Below, piece after piece: positions 61,085 through 64,000 of a stretch of DNA of 64,000 nt. The notes under the pieces are model-generated. The model was not told where the DNA came from. It searched no databases and worked only from the letters and a program-made list of their open reading frames with translations. The DNA is from Streptomyces sp. SM10 (GTDB lineage: Bacteria > Actinomycetota > Actinomycetes > Streptomycetales > Streptomycetaceae), in the NCBI RefSeq assembly GCF_002910915.1, contig NZ_NEUF01000153.1, forward strand, positions 414-64,413. Reading direction: 5' to 3'. The position numbers and the translations under genes were made by a program. Positions within the stretch are counted from its first letter, which is position 1. Each line of letters begins with the position of its first letter.

Positions 61085-61092
61085 GGGAGAGC

Positions 61093-61872
61093 TCACTTCA
61101 GCCTGCTGGACGCCAGGATCGACACCAGGTGCAGGACGGTCTGGAGAAGGGCGATGCCGGCCATGACAGCGACCGCGAGACGGCTGAAGAAGAGGTCGTC
61201 CCTGACCACGTCGAGCACGGCCGCCGCCAGGATCACGAAGGACGCCTCGATGCCGAGGATGAGCCGGTGGAACTTGAGCGCACCGGCCGCACGGCGGGCG
61301 AACGCCATCCCGGAGGAGCGGGGCTCGGACGCGGCCTCCTTGACGGGCGGCAGCCCGCCCTGGTGGCGCGCGACGCCGACGAGGTCGGTCTCGGACTTGA
61401 TCAGGATCGCGCCCAGCGCGGCCAGTGTTCCCAGGAACGCCCAGAGCCAGTCGATGCGGCCCGTGCCCCACAGGTCGGCGGCGCGCAGGCCGAAGCCGAC
61501 CAGCACCGCCGCGTCACACAGATAGGCGGCCACCCGGTCCAGGTAGACGCCGGCCAGCGAGTACTGCTTCTTCCAGCGGGCCACCTCGCCGTCGACGCAG
61601 TCGAACAGCAGGTACAGCTGGACGGCGAGGACACCGAGCAGGGCGCCCGGGATGCCCGGCACGAGCAGGGCCGGGGCCGCGAGCACGCCCGCGACGGTCA
61701 TCACGTAGGTCAGCTGGTTGGGCGTGACCTTGGTGGTCACCAGGCGCCGGGTGATGCGCAGCGAGATCTCGCGCATGTAGAGCCGACCCGCCCAGTGCTC
61801 GCCGCTGCGCCGGTCCTTCACACCCGGCGGGTGCACGACCGGGCGGAGTTCAGCTATGGATGGCTTTTGCAT
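61093..61872 (-). CDS. CDP-alcohol phosphatidyltransferase family protein
   Basis: A 259-residue integral membrane enzyme with about six helices. The family signature DCVDGEVARWKKQYSLAG-VYLD is present (DxxDGxxAR, eight residues, GxxxD). The usual fourth Asp, four residues further on, is Ala here (LDRVAAYLCD). Such enzymes transfer a phospho-alcohol from a CDP-activated donor to an acceptor alcohol. With the nucleotidyltransferase and dehydrogenase it probably makes a polyol-phosphate lipid or polymer. The gene overlaps the dehydrogenase gene by 23 bases. Confidence 0.86.
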   Translation of the reverse strand: MQKPSIAELRPVVHPPGVKDRRSGEHWAGRLYMREISLRITRRLVTTKVTPNQLTYVMTVAGVLAAPALLVPGIPGALLGVLAVQLYLLFDCVDGEVARWKKQYSLAGVYLDRVAAYLCDAAVLVGFGLRAADLWGTGRIDWLWAFLGTLAALGAILIKSETDLVGVARHQGGLPPVKEAASEPRSSGMAFARRAAGALKFHRLILGIEASFVILAAAVLDVVRDDLFFSRLAVAVMAGIALLQTVLHLVSILASSRLK

Positions 61873-62911
61873 AGTCGGCGTACGCGTCCCTGATCTGGTC
61901 GGTGGACAGGTTGAGGTGTTCCAGGATCGTGAAGCGTCCCGGGCGCGTCTGCGGGGCGTACTCGACGGCCCCCACGAACTCCTCGGCGGTGAAGCCGATC
62001 TCCTCGGGCAGCACCGGCAGCCCGTGGCGCCGCAGTACGGACGCCATCTGGAGTGCCTCGTCGCCCGCGCCCCGCAGGTGCATGGCGAAGCAGGCGCCGA
62101 GGCCGACCTGCTCCCCGTGACTGGCCGCGCGCTTCGGGTGGAGCAGGTCGAAGGCGTGGTTGATCTCGTGGCAGGCGCCCGAGGCGGGCCGGGAGTCCCC
62201 TGCGACCGACATCGAGATGCCCGTCAGGACGAGGCCTTCGGCCAGCACCTTGAGGAAGGCGTCGTCGCCGACCCCGCCGGGGTGGCGGAGCACTGCCTCG
62301 CCGGCCTGCCGGGCCATGGCGGCCGCGAGCCCGTCGATCTCCTCGCCCTCGACCTCGTGGGCGAGCTCCCAGTCGGCGACGCAGGAGATGTTGGAGACCG
62401 CGTCGCCGATGCCAGAGCGCACATAGCGCGCGGGCGCCTCACGGATCACATCGAGGTCGATGACCACGGCGATCGGGGTGGGGACCCCGTAGGAACCCCG
62501 CCCGTTGTCGTTGTCCAGGGTCGCGACCGGCGAGCAGAGCCCGTCGTGGGAGAGGTTCGTCGCGACGGCGACCATGGGCATGCCCACCCGGGCCGCTGCG
62601 TACTTCGCCACGTCGATGATCTTGCCGCCGCCGAGACCGACCACGGCGTCGTAGCGGTTGCCCTTGATCCCGTCGGCGAGCCGCACCGCGGAGTCGATCG
62701 TGCCGTCGACGACCGGATACCAGTCGGCGCCCGGCAGCACCGGGGCGAGCCGCTCGCGCAGGGCGCGCCCGGACCCCCCGCTGATCGCGATGGCGAGCTT
62801 GCCCGACGCGGAGATCCGCTGGTCGGCGAGGACGCCGGCCAGATCGTCCATCGCGCCGCGCCGGATGTCGACGACGACCGGCGACGGGATGAGCCGGGTC
62901 AGTACAGGCAC
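61850..62911 (-). CDS. Iron-containing alcohol dehydrogenase, G1P-dehydrogenase-like (AraM type)
   Basis: A 353-residue dehydroquinate-synthase-fold protein. It has the NAD loop VVGLGGGKIIDVAKYAA, VATNLSHDGLCSPVATLDN and the metal ligands ASGACHEINHAFDLL and KRAASHGEQVGLG. The TNLSHDG block and spacing are those of glycerol-1-phosphate dehydrogenases (AraM/EgsA), which reduce DHAP to sn-glycerol-1-phosphate. GTG 62911 (GGGAG SD) overlaps the nucleotidyltransferase end by 13 bases. Substrates other than DHAP are possible. Confidence 0.85.
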   Translation of the reverse strand: MPVLTRLIPSPVVVDIRRGAMDDLAGVLADQRISASGKLAIAISGGSGRALRERLAPVLPGADWYPVVDGTIDSAVRLADGIKGNRYDAVVGLGGGKIIDVAKYAAARVGMPMVAVATNLSHDGLCSPVATLDNDNGRGSYGVPTPIAVVIDLDVIREAPARYVRSGIGDAVSNISCVADWELAHEVEGEEIDGLAAAMARQAGEAVLRHPGGVGDDAFLKVLAEGLVLTGISMSVAGDSRPASGACHEINHAFDLLHPKRAASHGEQVGLGACFAMHLRGAGDEALQMASVLRRHGLPVLPEEIGFTAEEFVGAVEYAPQTRPGRFTILEHLNLSTDQIRDAYADYAKAIHS

Positions 62912-63636
62912 GCGATCTCCCTGCCCCGGGCGAGGTCGTCGTGGTTGTCGATCTCGACCCACGTCACCTCGCCGATGGGTGCGACGTCGACCGTGAAGCC
63001 GCGGTTCACGAGCTCCTGGTAGCCGTCCTCGTAGTAGAGGTCGGGGTCCCGCTCGAAGGTGGTCCTCAGGGCGTCGGCGAGCTCTTCGGCGGCCTCGGGC
63101 TCGATCAGCGTGACGCCGATGTACTCGCCGGTCGCGGTGGCCGGGTCCATCAGCTTGGTGATCCGGCGGACGCCCTTGCCGTCCTCCGTGATGACCTTCA
63201 TCTCCTCGTCGGCGAGGGTCTTCGCCGTGTCGAGGGCGAGGATGATCTTCTGGCCGTTGCCGCGCGCGTCCAGGAGGGTCTTCTCGACGGAGACCGGGTG
63301 GACGGTGTCGCCGTTGGCGAGGATGACGCCCTTCTTCAGGACCTCACGTGCGCACCACAGGGAGTAGGCGTTGTTCCACTCCTCGGCCTTGTCGTTGTCG
63401 ATCAGCGTCAGGGTCACGCCGTACTTCGCCTCGAACTCGGCCTTGCGGGCGTAGACCGCTTCCTTGCGGTAGCCGACGACGACCGCGACCTCGGTGAGTC
63501 CGACCTCGGCGAAGTTGGCCAGCGTCAGGTCCAGGACCGTCTTCTCGCCGTCCACCGGCACCAGGGCCTTGGGCAGCGTGTCCGTGTACGGACGCAGACG
63601 GCGTCCGGCACCGGCTGCCAGTACGAGGCCGATCAT
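62899..63636 (-). CDS. Nucleotidyltransferase (NTP_transf_3/IPCT-like)
   Basis: A 245-residue NTP transferase. The N-terminal LVLAAGAGRRLRPYTDTLPK is the nucleotide-binding signature with the catalytic Arg and Lys. VGYRKEAVYARKAEF and ILANGDTVHPV follow, and WVEIDNHDDLARGREI closes the fold as in CTP:phospho-alcohol cytidylyltransferases. It would activate a phospho-alcohol (perhaps glycerol-1-phosphate or inositol-phosphate) as CDP derivative for the phosphatidyltransferase. ATG 63636 has a GAAGGAGAA SD. It overlaps the upstream stop by 4 bases. Confidence 0.87.
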   Translation of the reverse strand: MIGLVLAAGAGRRLRPYTDTLPKALVPVDGEKTVLDLTLANFAEVGLTEVAVVVGYRKEAVYARKAEFEAKYGVTLTLIDNDKAEEWNNAYSLWCAREVLKKGVILANGDTVHPVSVEKTLLDARGNGQKIILALDTAKTLADEEMKVITEDGKGVRRITKLMDPATATGEYIGVTLIEPEAAEELADALRTTFERDPDLYYEDGYQELVNRGFTVDVAPIGEVTWVEIDNHDDLARGREIACLY

Positions 63637-64000
63637 GCGAGTTCTCCTTCGTCGTGTACGGCGGGGGCCGAGGAGGACACCCAGAAGCGGATGGACTCCA
63701 CGAGCACCACCAGAGCCACGGCGGCCGCGAGGGCGGTCAGAGCCGTGGTGAAACCTGAACCATGGATCAGTACGGCGGCGAGTACGGCCACGACCAGGGT
63801 CCGGCCCTCGTGCCCGCCGACGGTGCGCACCAGCCACTGGGGCGGTGCCCCGGTGCCGCCCCGGATGCGGTACACCGTGTCGTAGTGATGGTAGGCGACG
63901 GCCGAAACCAGACCGAATGCCGCGGGAACGGCGTGCGGTACGTCGCTGCGGGCCGCCAGGACGAGGACCGTGCAGTACTCGGCCGCCCGGAAGACCGGAG
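63633..64000 (-). CDS. DUF5941-domain membrane protein, C-terminal part (runs off right edge)
   Basis: The C-terminal 121 residues are visible and the frame stays open to the window end. It begins with FRAAEYCTVLVLAARSDVPH, then VSAVAYHHYDTVYRIRGGTG, followed by two hydrophobic helices (LVVAVLAAVLIHGSGFTTAL and LAAAVALVVLVESI). The YHHYDTVYR block is the DUF5941 signature as I remember it. It is coupled (ATGA) to the nucleotidyltransferase gene and is thus part of the same operon. The function is unknown. Confidence 0.78.
   Translation of the reverse strand, partial: PVFRAAEYCTVLVLAARSDVPHAVPAAFGLVSAVAYHHYDTVYRIRGGTGAPPQWLVRTVGGHEGRTLVVAVLAAVLIHGSGFTTALTALAAAVALVVLVESIRFWVSSSAPAVHDEGELA

Noticed and set aside
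1..64000. CRISPR arrays, rRNA or tRNA genes, prophage or integrase attachment sites
   Set aside because: No regularly spaced repeats, rRNA-like sequence or tRNA end duplications were seen on reading both strands.

Overview
The window is typical Streptomyces chromosome: very high GC, strong third-position GC bias, many GTG starts, 4-base ATGA/GTGA gene overlaps, an S. coelicolor-like hopanoid operon and a streptomycete-type ydaO riboswitch. It joins a biosynthetic accessory region (about 1-29,900) to a more conserved arm-type region (about 30,000-64,000).

Region 1 (1-25,100, all minus strand) is part of an ansamycin cluster. An AHBA synthase (RifK type) is followed by an in-frame fusion of the RifL-type oxidoreductase and RifM-type phosphatase. 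A 4,396-residue type I PKS follows, whose loading module begins with a RifA-type acyl-activating domain. Then come a Rif-Orf19/GdmM-type FAD monooxygenase, a SAM methyltransferase, a LAL-family LuxR regulator, a YceI-family protein, a ROK kinase (RifN-type candidate) and the first 487 codons of the next PKS, which runs off the left edge. RifG/H/J-type shikimate-like enzymes and the amide synthase are not in the window. The three promoter regions share CCCTA (TAGGG on the coding strand) repeats, 11-bp phased in two of them.

Region 2 (25,100-29,900) holds an IS5-type transposase relic and then a compact RiPP-like operon: a 21-residue peptide gene with a perfect SD, a terminator-like hairpin, two different DUF692/MNIO-type enzymes, a small partner protein and a MATE exporter. 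This is the best candidate for an undescribed system.

Region 3 (30,000-46,200) has metabolic and regulatory genes (metallo-beta-lactamase fold, PPOX/F420, amino-acid dehydrogenase, TetR). It also has the STM4015-4015-4014-4013-4012-4011 gene set: two LRR proteins, an ATP-grasp-like protein, a sulfatase-fold hydrolase and two radical SAM proteins. This conserved set has no known function. DUF6745 and an unknown 108-residue protein lie upstream on the other strand. After them come an SGNH hydrolase, a LysM/M23 cell-wall peptidase under a c-di-AMP riboswitch, a tyrosine phosphatase, a DUF6126 membrane peptide and an XRE-cupin regulator with a palindromic operator.

Region 4 (46,200-58,000, minus) is a hopanoid operon: hpnC, hpnD, a small DUF6380-like gene, hpnE, polyprenyl synthase, shc, hpnG, hpnH, dxs and an HpnO-type aminotransferase. 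An ispG gene, which I recall lying between hpnH and dxs in S. coelicolor, is absent.

Region 5 (58,350-64,000, minus) encodes a TagGH-type ABC exporter, a GT2 glycosyltransferase, a CDP-alcohol phosphatidyltransferase, an iron-ADH/glycerol-1-phosphate-dehydrogenase-like enzyme, a nucleotidyltransferase and the end of a DUF5941 protein. Together they look like a pathway for an exported polyol-phosphate glycolipid or polymer.
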